Assembly: GCF_900188125.1 (NCBI RefSeq) | Contig: NZ_FZOW01000003.1 | Span: 310,001 to 374,000 of the forward strand | Reading direction: 5' to 3' | DNA: 64,000 nucleotides | Source of the DNA: Rhodococcoides kyotonense | GTDB lineage: Bacteria > Actinomycetota > Actinomycetes > Mycobacteriales > Mycobacteriaceae | Shown here: positions 28,051 through 36,859 of the stretch, one piece after another | How positions within the stretch are numbered: position 1 is the stretch's first letter | How the letters are laid out: each line of letters begins with the position of its first letter | Program-made: the position numbers and the translations under genes | The notes under the pieces: generated by a model | Databases searched by the model: none | Seen by the model: only the letters and a program-made list of their open reading frames with translations | Told to the model about the DNA's origin: nothing

Positions 28051-29390
28051 CCACCACCAACCGCACGGTCCGCGTCGGCGCAGGCTCGGGCTTCTCCGGT
28101 GACCGCATCGATCCCGCCGAAAAACTCGCTCGCGACGGCGATCTCGACTATCTGATCTTCGAGTGCCTCGGGGAACGGACCGTCGCGGCGGGGAATGCAC
28201 GTCGCCTCGTCGACCCGTCGTCGGGATTCGATCCGTTACTGCGTGCCCGCATCGAAGCTGTTCTACCGCACACAGTTCGACGCGGCACACGGATCGTCAC
28301 CAATGGTGGCGCCGCGAACCCCATGGCTGCGGCACGCATGATCGCGACCATCGCAGGAGACTCCGCCAGAGTCGCGGCCGTCACGGGAGACGACGTGCTC
28401 GAGACGGTCGAGGCGGTGGATCCCATCGTCTGGGAAACGGGAAAGCCGTTGTCCGCCCACACAGCCCAACTCGTCTGCGCCAACGCGTACATCGGTGCGA
28501 ATGCCGTGATCCCGGCGCTCGAACGAGACGCGGACATCGTCGTCACCGGCCGGCTCGCGGACCCGTCGCTGTACGTTGCGCCGCTTGCTCACGAATTCGG
28601 TTGGGAATTGGGCGATACGGCCACGGTGGGTGCGGCTACTGCCGTCGGACATCTGCTCGAATGCGCTGGGCAGTTGACTGGCGGCTATTTCGCAGATCCG
28701 GTCACGAAACCTGTTCCCGGACTTGCCGATCTCGGGTTCCCGTTCGCCGACGTCGCCATCGACGGGACCGCCGTTCTCGGGAAGCTCGAATCCTCGGGAG
28801 GAATTCTCACCCCGCGCACCTGCGCGGAGCAGCTCTTGTACGAGGTGGGAGATCCGAATGCGTACCTGACACCTGATGTCACAGCGGATTTCGGCTCCGT
28901 GCGATTCGATCAGGTCGGCCCCGATCGTGTTGCCGTCTCCGGCGCTACCGGGACCACGCGCCCCGACGAGTTGAAGGTCACGCTCGGCTTCCTCGACGGA
29001 TGGATCGGAGAAGGTCAGATCAGTTACGCCGGTCCCCGAGCCTACGACCGCGCGAGGTTGGCAGCGGACATCGTCATCGAACGGTTGGCCACCGTGCACG
29101 GGATCGGCCCGGATGACATCATGTGCGAATTCATCGGCGCCGGAGCGGCTTTCCGGGATCTCGCGACGGACTCGTCGGCGAGCGAGGTTCGGGTGCGCGT
29201 CACCGCCAGGACGTCGTCGCCGGAGGAAGCCGACCTGGTGGGGTGGGAAGTCGAGAGCCTGTACACCAACGGACCTGCTGCGGGCGGCGGTGCGCGCCGA
29301 TGGATGTCGGAAGTGCTGTCCATCCAGTCCACTTCGATCCCCCGCACCCTCGTACACACCGACGTCCACATCATGGAGACGAGCCGATGA
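28047..29390 (+). CDS. AtuA-family (DUF1446) acyclic terpene utilisation-type protein
   Basis: 447 residues from a GTG overlapping the transporter stop. RVGAGSGFSGDRIDPAEKLARDGDLDYLIFECLGERT and VTNGGAANPMAAA are diagnostic of the AtuA family; IVVTGRLADPSLYVAPLAHEFGW and GGYFADPVTKPVPGLADLG also belong to it. AtuA was named in Pseudomonas acyclic terpene catabolism, but many homologues sit with tricarboxylate or organic-acid transporters, as here. The reaction is not known. Its small companion follows with a 4-nt overlap. Confidence 0.88.
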   Translation: MTTTNRTVRVGAGSGFSGDRIDPAEKLARDGDLDYLIFECLGERTVAAGNARRLVDPSSGFDPLLRARIEAVLPHTVRRGTRIVTNGGAANPMAAARMIATIAGDSARVAAVTGDDVLETVEAVDPIVWETGKPLSAHTAQLVCANAYIGANAVIPALERDADIVVTGRLADPSLYVAPLAHEFGWELGDTATVGAATAVGHLLECAGQLTGGYFADPVTKPVPGLADLGFPFADVAIDGTAVLGKLESSGGILTPRTCAEQLLYEVGDPNAYLTPDVTADFGSVRFDQVGPDRVAVSGATGTTRPDELKVTLGFLDGWIGEGQISYAGPRAYDRARLAADIVIERLATVHGIGPDDIMCEFIGAGAAFRDLATDSSASEVRVRVTARTSSPEEADLVGWEVESLYTNGPAAGGGARRWMSEVLSIQSTSIPRTLVHTDVHIMETSR

Positions 29391-29701
29391 TCACCGTTGA
29401 CGACCTTGCAGACGTTCGCACCGGAGACAAAGGCGACACGTTGATACTCGCCGTCATCGCTCGGGACCGCCGCGCGTACGACCACCTGGTCGAATCCCTC
29501 ACCCTGGACAGGGTCGTTGCACACTTCGGCAACCGCACGACTCGGAGCCCCCGGCGAACGCTTCAGGAGAACCTGACGGCGATGGTGTTCGAGCTACCCG
29601 GGCAGCTGGGCGGCGGGGTGACGGGGTCGGCCGAGCTCGACGGTCATGGCAAGACCTTGAGCTACCACCTCCTCGGCCTCGCCGTTTCCAACGGGAACTG
29701 A
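29387..29701 (+). CDS. AtuA-like C-terminal ferredoxin-fold protein
   Basis: 104 residues matching the small domain that in some organisms is fused to the C-terminus of AtuA: VDDLADVRTGDKGDTLILAVIARDR at the N-terminus and FELPGQLGGGVTGSAELDGHGKTLSYHLLGL at the end. Start ATG overlaps the AtuA stop (ATGA). The pair presumably works as one complex. Function unknown. Confidence 0.85.
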   Translation: MITVDDLADVRTGDKGDTLILAVIARDRRAYDHLVESLTLDRVVAHFGNRTTRSPRRTLQENLTAMVFELPGQLGGGVTGSAELDGHGKTLSYHLLGLAVSNGN

Positions 29702-29755
29702 CGGCCGTTTCACCGCCTGCCGCACACTTGACGGCCTTCAGTTACCCTGAAGGTT

Positions 29756-30202
29756 ATGGAATCGCTGCTGCTGTCCGTCCACGTCGTGGCGGGCATTCTT
29801 TTCGTCGGCCCCATCGCCGTCGTCACGAGCCTGTTCCCGCGGTACGCGCCGGTGTCCGGGACCGACGGCTCCGCCGAGCGAAGCATCGGCACCGCACGGG
29901 TGCTTCATCGCATCACCCGTGTCTACGGACTCCTGGCGATCACGGTCCCCGTCGTCGGACTCGTTCTCGCATGGGTCCAGGGACGACTGGGAGACTCGTG
30001 GGTCGTCGCCGCCATGGTGCTCACCGCCATCGCGGGAGGGCTGCTCGCCCTCCTGATCGCACCGCTGCAGAGCGAAGCACTCGAATCCCCCGACGCGGGC
30101 GGGCGGCTACGACTCATCGGGATGATGACGGGAATCTTCAACCTGCTGTGGGTGATCGTCGTCGTTCTCATGATCGTGCGTCCCGGATCGAGCGGCGCAT
30201 GA
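29756..30202 (+). CDS. Small integral membrane protein (DUF2269-like)
   Basis: 148 residues with four hydrophobic segments: LLSVHVVAGILFVGPIAVV, RVYGLLAITVPVVGLVLAWV, WVVAAMVLTAIAGGLLALLIA and LIGMMTGIFNLLWVIVVVLMIV. The N-terminal His in a membrane helix resembles DUF2269-like proteins. AAGGTT lies upstream of the ATG. It is probably a separate unit, 54 bp after the AtuA companion. Function unknown. Confidence 0.75.
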   Translation: MESLLLSVHVVAGILFVGPIAVVTSLFPRYAPVSGTDGSAERSIGTARVLHRITRVYGLLAITVPVVGLVLAWVQGRLGDSWVVAAMVLTAIAGGLLALLIAPLQSEALESPDAGGRLRLIGMMTGIFNLLWVIVVVLMIVRPGSSGA

Positions 30203-30271
30203 GTTTCCGGCACTACCTTCGTCGACCACCGGCGATCTCGGCCGCGGGAGGCGCACTGTCCGACTGAGTCT

Positions 30272-30328
30272 CGAACCCGCGCTTATGCGCCCGAAACTCC
30301 CGGATTCGTCTGCATAAGTGCGGGTTCG
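30272..30328. terminator. Long hairpin between convergent genes
   Basis: CGAACCCGCGCTTATGC pairs with GCATAAGTGCGGGTTCG with one mismatch across a 23-nt loop. The EamA stop (30,283-30,285) lies in the left arm, so the hairpin overlaps the gene's end. It can end transcripts from both directions. Confidence 0.7.
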
Positions 30329-31263
30329 CGGGTTTCGCCCATCTTGACGACGACAACCCCGATCAGAATGAGGACACCACCACCGATCTGAATGGCACGC
30401 GGCGTCTCACCGAGCAACAACCACGCGAACACCAACGCCGACAGGACCTCGGTGAGCCCGACGAACGATGCCAGCCGCGAACCGAGGCGTCGGCCCGCAG
30501 CAATTCCGCAGACATACGCCAGCGCAGCCGTGACGACGCCGAGCCCCAGGATCGAGACCCACCACGGCAGGGTTGCGTCGGCCAGCACCACGTCGTTCGC
30601 CGTGGCCGCGAACGGAACGATGCCGACGAGCCCGGCGAGCAGCAGAATGGTTCCGCCACACAGCAATCCGCCTGCCGCGAGGGTCAGCGGAGGTAATCCG
30701 TTCGACTCGTCGGCGGACATGATCCAGTACACGGCCGCGCCGACCATCGCGCCCAGCGCCCACAACACGCCGACGGGATCGAGCGAGGCGCCCGACACCA
30801 GATCGAGCACCAAGACCAGACCCACGGCCGCGAGCGCCGCTCCGCCGAACGTCTTCACCGTCGGACTTTGTTTGTGCCGCAACCACATCCACCCGATCAC
30901 CACGACAGGGGACGTGAACTCGATCAGCAACGCAACACCGACCGGCATGTACCCGACCGCGTTGAAGTAGGCGAGCTGACACCCTGCCACCGCAACAGCG
31001 CCGTAGCCGAGTATCACGACGATGTTGCGCGACAACAGATTCCACTGCCCACGCAAAGCCAGCACACCCGGCACGACGAGCACCGCCGCCGCGATGAGGA
31101 TCCGGGCCGTGACCGCCGCACCTGCGCTCCAGCCCGCGTCGAGCAGGCTCTTCGCCAAGGGTCCGGACAACCCGAACGACGTCGACGACGCGACCGCCAG
31201 CACGAGCCCCGAGGCGAGGCGTGAGTGCCGTCGTCCCGCGATGTCATCAGTCAATAAGGTCAT
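30283..31263 (-). CDS. EamA-family (drug/metabolite) transporter
   Basis: 326 residues with ten hydrophobic segments and two EamA repeats. SSTSFGLSGPLAKSLLDAGWSAG opens repeat one, GYMPVGVALLIEFTSPVVVIGWMW closes it, and FVGLTEVLSALVFAWLLLGETPRAIQIGGGVLILIGV closes repeat two. It exports or imports a small metabolite. It is divergent from a CGNR zinc-finger gene over only 39 bp containing an inverted repeat, suggesting that regulator controls it. Confidence 0.88.
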   Translation of the reverse strand: MTLLTDDIAGRRHSRLASGLVLAVASSTSFGLSGPLAKSLLDAGWSAGAAVTARILIAAAVLVVPGVLALRGQWNLLSRNIVVILGYGAVAVAGCQLAYFNAVGYMPVGVALLIEFTSPVVVIGWMWLRHKQSPTVKTFGGAALAAVGLVLVLDLVSGASLDPVGVLWALGAMVGAAVYWIMSADESNGLPPLTLAAGGLLCGGTILLLAGLVGIVPFAATANDVVLADATLPWWVSILGLGVVTAALAYVCGIAAGRRLGSRLASFVGLTEVLSALVFAWLLLGETPRAIQIGGGVLILIGVVVVKMGETREPALMQTNPGVSGA

Positions 31264-31269
31264 GACTCA

Positions 31270-31300
31270 TGACACTAGAACCGGCCGATGTAAGGTGTCA
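31270..31300. promoter_or_regulatory. Inverted repeat in the EamA/CGNR divergent gap
   Basis: TGACAC at 31,270-31,275 and GTGTCA at 31,295-31,300 face each other across 19 nt, filling most of the 39-bp gap. The right half ends 2 nt before the CGNR start codon, so that gene may be expressed from a very short or absent leader. It is a natural operator for the CGNR protein. Confidence 0.45.
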
Positions 31301-31302
31301 AT

Positions 31303-31836
31303 ATGGTTTTCACCCATGACACGGAGTGTGCGTTGGTGTCGGCCGTGTTCCTGGCCAATTCGGCCGAAGACCCGGACACCCTCGACACATGCGAGCAGCT
31401 CCGCGAGTTCTATCGAAGCCACGACTACACCGGCCGCCTCGACGGCGACCAGGCGGAACTCGACTCCGTCCGGTCTCTGCGGCCCCGCCTCAGGCAACTT
31501 CTGACGAGTGATCGCGATGCTGCGGTAGACATCGTCAACCAGATCCTGTCCGACGCGAATGCACTGCCTCGGCTCGTGCGACACGGCGACACCGATTGGC
31601 ATCTGCACGCGGTGAGCGACGACCACCCCTTCGCTGTCCGCATAGCCGTCGAATCCGCCATGGCGATGATCGACGTCATCCGAGCCGACGAGCTGTCCCG
31701 TCTGCAGATCTGCGCCGCCGACTGCGACGGGATCGTTCTCGACCTCTCACGTAACCGCTCGCGAAAGTTCTGCAGCACCGCGTGCGGCAATCGCACTGCC
31801 GTCGCCGCCTATCGAACCCGCAAAAGTAGTCGCTGA
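31303..31836 (+). CDS. CGNR zinc-finger (ABATE-domain) putative regulator
   Basis: 177 residues. The N-terminal ABATE part covers about 1-130. The C-terminal zinc finger is CAADC...RKFCSTACGNRTAVAAYRTR, with four Cys and the CGNR signature. Such proteins are putative transcription regulators, often beside transporters. Divergence from the EamA gene and the inverted repeat between them support local control. It ends 6 nt before the convergent PAS-GGDEF stop. Confidence 0.87.
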   Translation: MVFTHDTECALVSAVFLANSAEDPDTLDTCEQLREFYRSHDYTGRLDGDQAELDSVRSLRPRLRQLLTSDRDAAVDIVNQILSDANALPRLVRHGDTDWHLHAVSDDHPFAVRIAVESAMAMIDVIRADELSRLQICAADCDGIVLDLSRNRSRKFCSTACGNRTAVAAYRTRKSSR

Positions 31837-31842
31837 CGACCG

Positions 31843-33438
31843 TCAGCCTTGCTGGCGCACCGGCTTGGCCTGATACATCTCGACATCGGCGTCGTGCAAG
31901 ATCTCTCGCGCGGTTCGCCGATCGTTCCGCGCCACTGTCGTCCGTCCGATGCTCGCGGCGATCGTGAGCGCCTGCCCACGCACGACGATCGGCGTCGACA
32001 GCGCCGTGCGGATGTCGTCGGCCTCCGAGCCTCTACCTGCGGGCACGACCGCCACGAACTCGTCGCCGCCGATACGGCCGACCATCGAGTCCGGCGTCAA
32101 CGCTGCCGTCAGGCGCTGGGCGACGGCGCACAACGCTTCGTCACCGACGGCATGGCCGTGGGTGTCGTTGATCGTCTTGAAGTGATCCAGGTCGATGAAC
32201 AGCACCGCAAGGGGGTAGCGCCGGGCGCTGTCGTCGCCCAATCGTTCGAGAAGCAGCGTCCGGTTCGGTAGCCCGGTCAGGTCGTCGTGCGACGCCGCGT
32301 GCGCGAGTTCGAGGCCTGCTTCGTGCTGCTCGGTCACGTCGGTGAACGTGGTGACGACCGCAGAACTCGACGCTCCCGGGTCGAGCAACGTCGCGGTCAG
32401 CCACACCCAGAATCGGCGACCGTCCCGGCGTCGTTGCACACCGACCACGGCACTGGCAGGCCGTCTCGACTGCCGCGCGATGACGACCGGATGTTCGGCC
32501 GGTGTGATCGGCACGTGGTCGGTGTTGAACACCCGGAACGGTAGGTCGTCGTTCTGCCTTGTGAGAGTTCCGGTTTCGACGTCCAACACGCGCTTCGCAG
32601 ACAGATTCGCCGATGTGATTCGACCGGTGTGATCGACCACGACGACGCCTTCGTTGAGGGCCTCGACGACTGTCGTGAAGTGCCGTTCCGCCTGCCGCAC
32701 CGCGGTCTGATCCGAGCAGACCAGGACGAACCCGTCGTCCATCTGCGCTGCAGACACCGTCACCGACAGAGCGGAACCATCGGCATGGACATGAGTGTCC
32801 GTGACGCGACCACCGGCAGCGAGAATGCCCGAGGGATCACACGGCACACCGAAGGCCGTCGACAACGACCTCCCGACGACGGCGGCAGCCGGCCGCCCGT
32901 ATACCTGTTCCGCGGCGGGATTCCACGCAGAAACCTTGCCGTCGGGCGCGACGCCGACGATCGCGTCGCTGACATGGTTGACCAAGGCTGCGTGATAGCG
33001 CAGTGATTCCTGAGCGGCCTTGTGCTCGGTCAGATCACGAAGAATGACCTGGAATGCCGGCTCGCCGTTCCAACTGGTGCGCACCGACACCGCTTCGGCA
33101 GGTATGCGCGCACCGCCGAGAGTGATCACGACAGCTTCGGACGGCTTGCTGACTGCGCCGTGGCCGTCGAGACCGGCAATGCGCTCGAGCATCGGCCCGA
33201 TCGAGCTCGGATCGATGAAGTCGGTGATGAAGCGTCCGTTCACCTGGTCGATGCTGTCGGCCTCCAAGTAGCGCAGCCCGGCAGGGTTCATCCACCGGAT
33301 AACACCGAACTGATGCACGACGATCGCATCAGGAGTGTGTTCGACAAGCAGTCGGTAGCGGTCTGCCAGATCGGCGGCGGCGACCTCGTCGTCCCCCACC
33401 GAGTTCGACGGGTCAGGACGCGGCACTTCGTGCGTCAA
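31843..33438 (-). CDS. PAS-PAS-PAS-GGDEF protein (putative diguanylate cyclase)
   Basis: 531 residues from a TTG at 33,436-33,438. That start has GGGAGG 6 nt upstream, and longer reading would overlap the divergent promoter. Three PAS-like domains are visible: LLVEHTPDAIVVHQFGVIRWMNPAG, HAALVNHVSDAIVGVAPDG and VVEALNEGVVVVDHTGRITSANLSA. The GGDEF domain (SHDDLTGLPNRTLLLERL...RIGGDEF) ends the protein. The intact GGDEF suggests synthesis of cyclic di-GMP under control of a PAS ligand. No EAL domain or membrane segment is seen, so it is cytosolic. Monocistronic. Confidence 0.87.
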   Translation of the reverse strand: MTHEVPRPDPSNSVGDDEVAAADLADRYRLLVEHTPDAIVVHQFGVIRWMNPAGLRYLEADSIDQVNGRFITDFIDPSSIGPMLERIAGLDGHGAVSKPSEAVVITLGGARIPAEAVSVRTSWNGEPAFQVILRDLTEHKAAQESLRYHAALVNHVSDAIVGVAPDGKVSAWNPAAEQVYGRPAAAVVGRSLSTAFGVPCDPSGILAAGGRVTDTHVHADGSALSVTVSAAQMDDGFVLVCSDQTAVRQAERHFTTVVEALNEGVVVVDHTGRITSANLSAKRVLDVETGTLTRQNDDLPFRVFNTDHVPITPAEHPVVIARQSRRPASAVVGVQRRRDGRRFWVWLTATLLDPGASSSAVVTTFTDVTEQHEAGLELAHAASHDDLTGLPNRTLLLERLGDDSARRYPLAVLFIDLDHFKTINDTHGHAVGDEALCAVAQRLTAALTPDSMVGRIGGDEFVAVVPAGRGSEADDIRTALSTPIVVRGQALTIAASIGRTTVARNDRRTAREILHDADVEMYQAKPVRQQG

Positions 33439-33665
33439 CCGAAACCTCCCTCGACTGGCGGTGCACCGAACCGATGGATGTTCGGCGGCAAACCCGTCCG
33501 GTGCCGCTGCTGATTGAACCACTTTTTCCGTCGCCGACCCAGATTCCGCTTCGTCGAGATGGCACCTCGACGTCTCCGGTGGATACGCGGTCGGTTTCGG
33601 GCGTTGAATCCAAATGTAAGCCGCATTTCCGCGGCTACAACCCCTCGATGACAAGAAAGTTGATC

Positions 33666-34820
33666 ATGAACTCATCACGTGCACACATCACGGGCCTCGG
33701 AGCTGTCACCGGTTACGGCTGGGGCACCGGCCCACTCTGGGACGGTCTCGCGTCGGGCAAGGCCGCTGCGACTCTCCACCACGATTTCGCCCACCCCGGC
33801 AGCAATCCCGTCTGGTTGGCGAAAGTGCCCACAGGCGGCGACGACGCCGACGGCAGCAGCAGGTTCGGCCGCGCCATGCGGGGATCGGCACGCGAAGCGA
33901 TAGAAGACGCAGTACAGCGGGGATGGAAGCCGGGCCGCAAGGTCGGCCTGCTCCATGCGGTCGTTCTCGGCGACGTCGACGAGTGGCGCAGTTTCTATCT
34001 CGAAGAAGGAGGTCGACGACGCGTTCGCGACTATCTCACCTTGATGCCGTCGACTCCGATGTCACTCATGATGCAGGAGTATGGTTTTCACGGCCCGGCC
34101 ATGGCGGTCTCGGCGATGTGCGCGTCGGGCAATGCAGGGTTGATCACGGCCAAGATGTGGCTCGATACCGGTTTCGTCGACGACGTCGTGTTCGTCGCCA
34201 CCGACCTGTCCGCCACCCCGGAGAACGTCGAGCACTTCGTGAATCTCGGTGTGGGAGTGGTGGATATCGAGCCGCAGCAGGCGTGCCGTCCATTCCAGGC
34301 CGGAAGCCGCGGCTTCCCCGCCGGCGAAGCGGCTGCTGCGTTCGTGCTGTCCGGCCGCGACGGCGGCGCATACGGGTCGGTTCTCGGCGGATCGATGTCA
34401 CACGACGGCTATCACGCCACCTCCATCGACCCGAACCTGACGCACGTGAAGCAGTGCTTCGAGGAAGCGCTGTCCGACGCGTCGGCGTCACCCGATCAGG
34501 TGCGTTACCTCAACGCGCACGGACCGGGTACCGCTCAATGCGATGCTGCGGAAGCCACGATGCTCGAATCGGTCCTGGACTCGAACGCGCAAGTCTACTC
34601 GGTCAAACCCCTTGCCGGACACTGCCAGGGCGCGGCATCCGCCGTCGAAACCATTTCTGCTGTACTTGGATTCGAGAGGAACTTGGTTCCGGCGGCACCC
34701 CAGGTGTCCGACGCGCATCCGCTCCTCCTCGACGGCCTCACCCCCGCCGAGCCCGGATTGACCGTCAAGTCCTCCCTCGGCATGGGCGGACACAATTCGG
34801 TCGTCGTGCTGGCGCCTTAG
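33666..34820 (+). CDS. Beta-ketoacyl synthase (KAS II-like)
   Basis: 384 residues, slightly short for KAS II (about 410). HITGLGAVTGYGWG opens the thiolase fold. The active site is C152 in VSAMCASGNAG, H285 in LNAHGPGTAQCDAAE and H319 in KPLAGHCQGAAS, the full Cys-His-His triad. SSLGMGGHNSVVVL ends it. It condenses malonyl and acyl groups. No acyl carrier protein or other PKS/FAS gene is nearby, so it is an orphan; its substrate is unclear. A start 6 codons upstream (33,648) is possible. The gene is followed by the dispersed palindrome. Confidence 0.85.
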   Translation: MNSSRAHITGLGAVTGYGWGTGPLWDGLASGKAAATLHHDFAHPGSNPVWLAKVPTGGDDADGSSRFGRAMRGSAREAIEDAVQRGWKPGRKVGLLHAVVLGDVDEWRSFYLEEGGRRRVRDYLTLMPSTPMSLMMQEYGFHGPAMAVSAMCASGNAGLITAKMWLDTGFVDDVVFVATDLSATPENVEHFVNLGVGVVDIEPQQACRPFQAGSRGFPAGEAAAAFVLSGRDGGAYGSVLGGSMSHDGYHATSIDPNLTHVKQCFEEALSDASASPDQVRYLNAHGPGTAQCDAAEATMLESVLDSNAQVYSVKPLAGHCQGAASAVETISAVLGFERNLVPAAPQVSDAHPLLLDGLTPAEPGLTVKSSLGMGGHNSVVVLAP

Positions 34821-34829
34821 GGGCTACGC

Positions 34830-34877
34830 CCATGTGCACGAAAATACATAGCAGGCTACGTATTTTCGTGCACATGG
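34830..34877. repeat. Dispersed 48-bp palindrome, copy 2
   Basis: Two 23-nt arms separated by AG pair at 22 of 23 positions; the left arm includes GTGCACGAAAATACATAGC. It exactly fills the gap between two convergent stops (34,818-34,820 and 34,880-34,882), so it probably works as a two-way terminator. It matches the copy at 2,206-2,253, with only one mismatch between the right arms. Confidence 0.88.
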
Positions 34878-34879
34878 CG

Positions 34880-36364
34880 TCAGCCGGGACGACGACGGTG
34901 ACGCGCGTTACCCAACCGGACCATGGCGCGCAGCACCTGCGGTGCACGACGGGCCGCCGTCAGAAGCGCCTTGTCGACGGCAGACAGGCGCACACGGGAT
35001 CGGGGCTGCGATTCACGCTCGACACCCTCGGTCAGGGCAAACAACCGCCATGCCCCCGGAACTCCCTTCAGCTCGTGAATGCCATTGTCTTCGAACGTAA
35101 TTCCGGATCCGACGGTCATGTCCCTCACCGCCTGCGACACCAGGACCTCACCGGGTCCAGCAACAGCACCGATGCGCGCTCCTGCATGCACCGTCATTCC
35201 GGTGAGATCGGGTCCACTTCGTTGCACCTCCCCCGTATGCACACCCGCCCTGACTTCGATTCCCAAAGAGCCGGCTTGCGAGGAGATTTGGTGTGCACAT
35301 CGCACAGCCGCGAGAGCGCTCTCGAAGACACTGAAGGTACCGTCGCCGGCGACGCTGACCACGCGACCCCCGTCCTGCGCGACGGCAGCACGTACCTGGC
35401 GCTCGTGCGACGCGCGCAGCGCCTGGTAGTCCAGGTCACCCAGTCGCGCAAGGATTTCCGTCGAGCCAACGATATCGGTGAACAGTACGGCCCCGAAGAA
35501 GCGATCCGCGGAGGTCGGGCGATGGGCACCGGTGGTAATCTCTTCGACGTGTTCGAGAATCGGAACCCACGACTCCCCCAGTGATGCGCCGGCCGGAGCG
35601 GGAGGCAGTACGTGGAAGGTTCCGTTCGGAATCTTGTCGGCCACATGCCGAGCAGCACCCCGAGATACCGGGCTGCGAGGAACCAGCAGTACGCGCGCCG
35701 GGCACTGAATCGCAGGCAGCGTATCCGAATAGCTCACTCGCATAACATGTTCGAGATGTTCCTCTGCGGTAGCAGGTGGAGCCGAGCACCGCTCGAGCAT
35801 TGCCGACACCCTCCGATTGACCGGTGTATCGACTGCCGGATCCCACATCGGCGCGCTCTCACCCGAACCCCAGTGTCGGTACGCGGATCGCCAGCTGCTG
35901 ACGAACCGTTCGAGGTTCTCACGGTCCCACCCAGGAGGCAGCGCCTCGTCGTCCACGATCAGCCGGTCGGCGAACGGCTGGATCAGAACCAGCGCCGCGA
36001 CTCGCTCGGGTGAGCGTGCGGCGACCAACGCGGCCGGCCCCGCTGCGCTCGCGACTCCGACGAGCGTCACCCGACTCATCCCGACGGCGTCCATCACCGC
36101 GAGGATGTCGTCCGCCTGCTCCTCTATCGTGGGCTGGTGATCGACCGGGGCCGACAATCCGATCCCCCGGCGCTGGAAGAACGCAGTGCGGGCGAAGCTG
36201 TTGCCGCGCTCCATCAAGTAGTTCATCTGCGGGTCTGTCCACATGAGGTCGAGATGCATGTTGATCTCGAAGAACCACACCACGTCGGCGTCACCGTCGC
36301 CGACCAGCTGATATGCCAGCGCGTCACCGTCGCGCTGGACATATCTGGTGACCGGCGGGTCCAT
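34880..36364 (-). CDS. Adenylate/guanylate cyclase-like protein with N-terminal alpha/beta-hydrolase fold
   Basis: 494 residues. Residues 1-280 look like an alpha/beta hydrolase, but the elbow reads LVGVASAAG and lacks a proper GxSxG, so that part may be non-catalytic. The class III cyclase domain starts at AVLFTDIVGSTEILARLGD, with the metal-binding Asp in FTDIVGS and VVSVAGDGTFSVFESALAAVRCA. TGMTVHAGARIGAVAGPGEVLVSQAVRD is typical. This hydrolase-cyclase fusion is common in mycobacteria and relatives. It is expected to make cAMP; some family members are degenerate. Its 3' end abuts the palindrome. Confidence 0.85.
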   Translation of the reverse strand: MDPPVTRYVQRDGDALAYQLVGDGDADVVWFFEINMHLDLMWTDPQMNYLMERGNSFARTAFFQRRGIGLSAPVDHQPTIEEQADDILAVMDAVGMSRVTLVGVASAAGPAALVAARSPERVAALVLIQPFADRLIVDDEALPPGWDRENLERFVSSWRSAYRHWGSGESAPMWDPAVDTPVNRRVSAMLERCSAPPATAEEHLEHVMRVSYSDTLPAIQCPARVLLVPRSPVSRGAARHVADKIPNGTFHVLPPAPAGASLGESWVPILEHVEEITTGAHRPTSADRFFGAVLFTDIVGSTEILARLGDLDYQALRASHERQVRAAVAQDGGRVVSVAGDGTFSVFESALAAVRCAHQISSQAGSLGIEVRAGVHTGEVQRSGPDLTGMTVHAGARIGAVAGPGEVLVSQAVRDMTVGSGITFEDNGIHELKGVPGAWRLFALTEGVERESQPRSRVRLSAVDKALLTAARRAPQVLRAMVRLGNARHRRRPG

Positions 36365-36453
36365 TTCTTCAGACTAAGCGCCGACGGCTCCCTTGTAATC
36401 GGATCGGCGTCGGATCGTCAGCGCGACCGTGCGCCACGTGCAACCCTGACCGT

Positions 36454-36783
36454 ATGAGCACCGAGAACGACGTCCGACGCCTCGCCCTCGCGCTGCCGGA
36501 GGTGACCGAGCGGCCCTGCTACGGGACCCCGGCGTTCTATGTCGCAGGCAAGATCTTTGCCCGCGTGCACGACGAACCCGGAGTCCTCGTGTGCTGGAGA
36601 GCAAGCCTCGACGACCGAGAGGCTCTCATCCACGCCGATCCCGAGAAATTCTTCACGACCGACCACTACGCCGGACACAGCAGCGTGCTCGTTCGCCTGG
36701 CCCAAGTGGATCCGGAAGAACTGTCCGAACTTCTCGCCGAAGCCTGGGAATCCCGAGCTTCTGCACGATTACGGAACCTGTGA
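36454..36783 (+). CDS. MmcQ/YjbR-family protein
   Basis: 109 residues. VRRLALALPEVTERPCYGTPAFYVAGKIFARV is the family's N-terminal signature, followed by VLVCWRASLDDREALIHADPEKFFTTDHYAGHSSVLVRL and a C-terminal helix. The fold is a CyaY-like double-wing DNA-binding type; function unknown. It is divergent from the cyclase gene over about 90 bp and convergent with GAPDH. Confidence 0.88.
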   Translation: MSTENDVRRLALALPEVTERPCYGTPAFYVAGKIFARVHDEPGVLVCWRASLDDREALIHADPEKFFTTDHYAGHSSVLVRLAQVDPEELSELLAEAWESRASARLRNL

Positions 36784-36859
36784 TCCGGCTGCACGTCGAT
36801 TCATGATCGAGCTGGCACGCGAAATCGCTTCTTCCCCATGCGACCCGTTCACCACGGTG

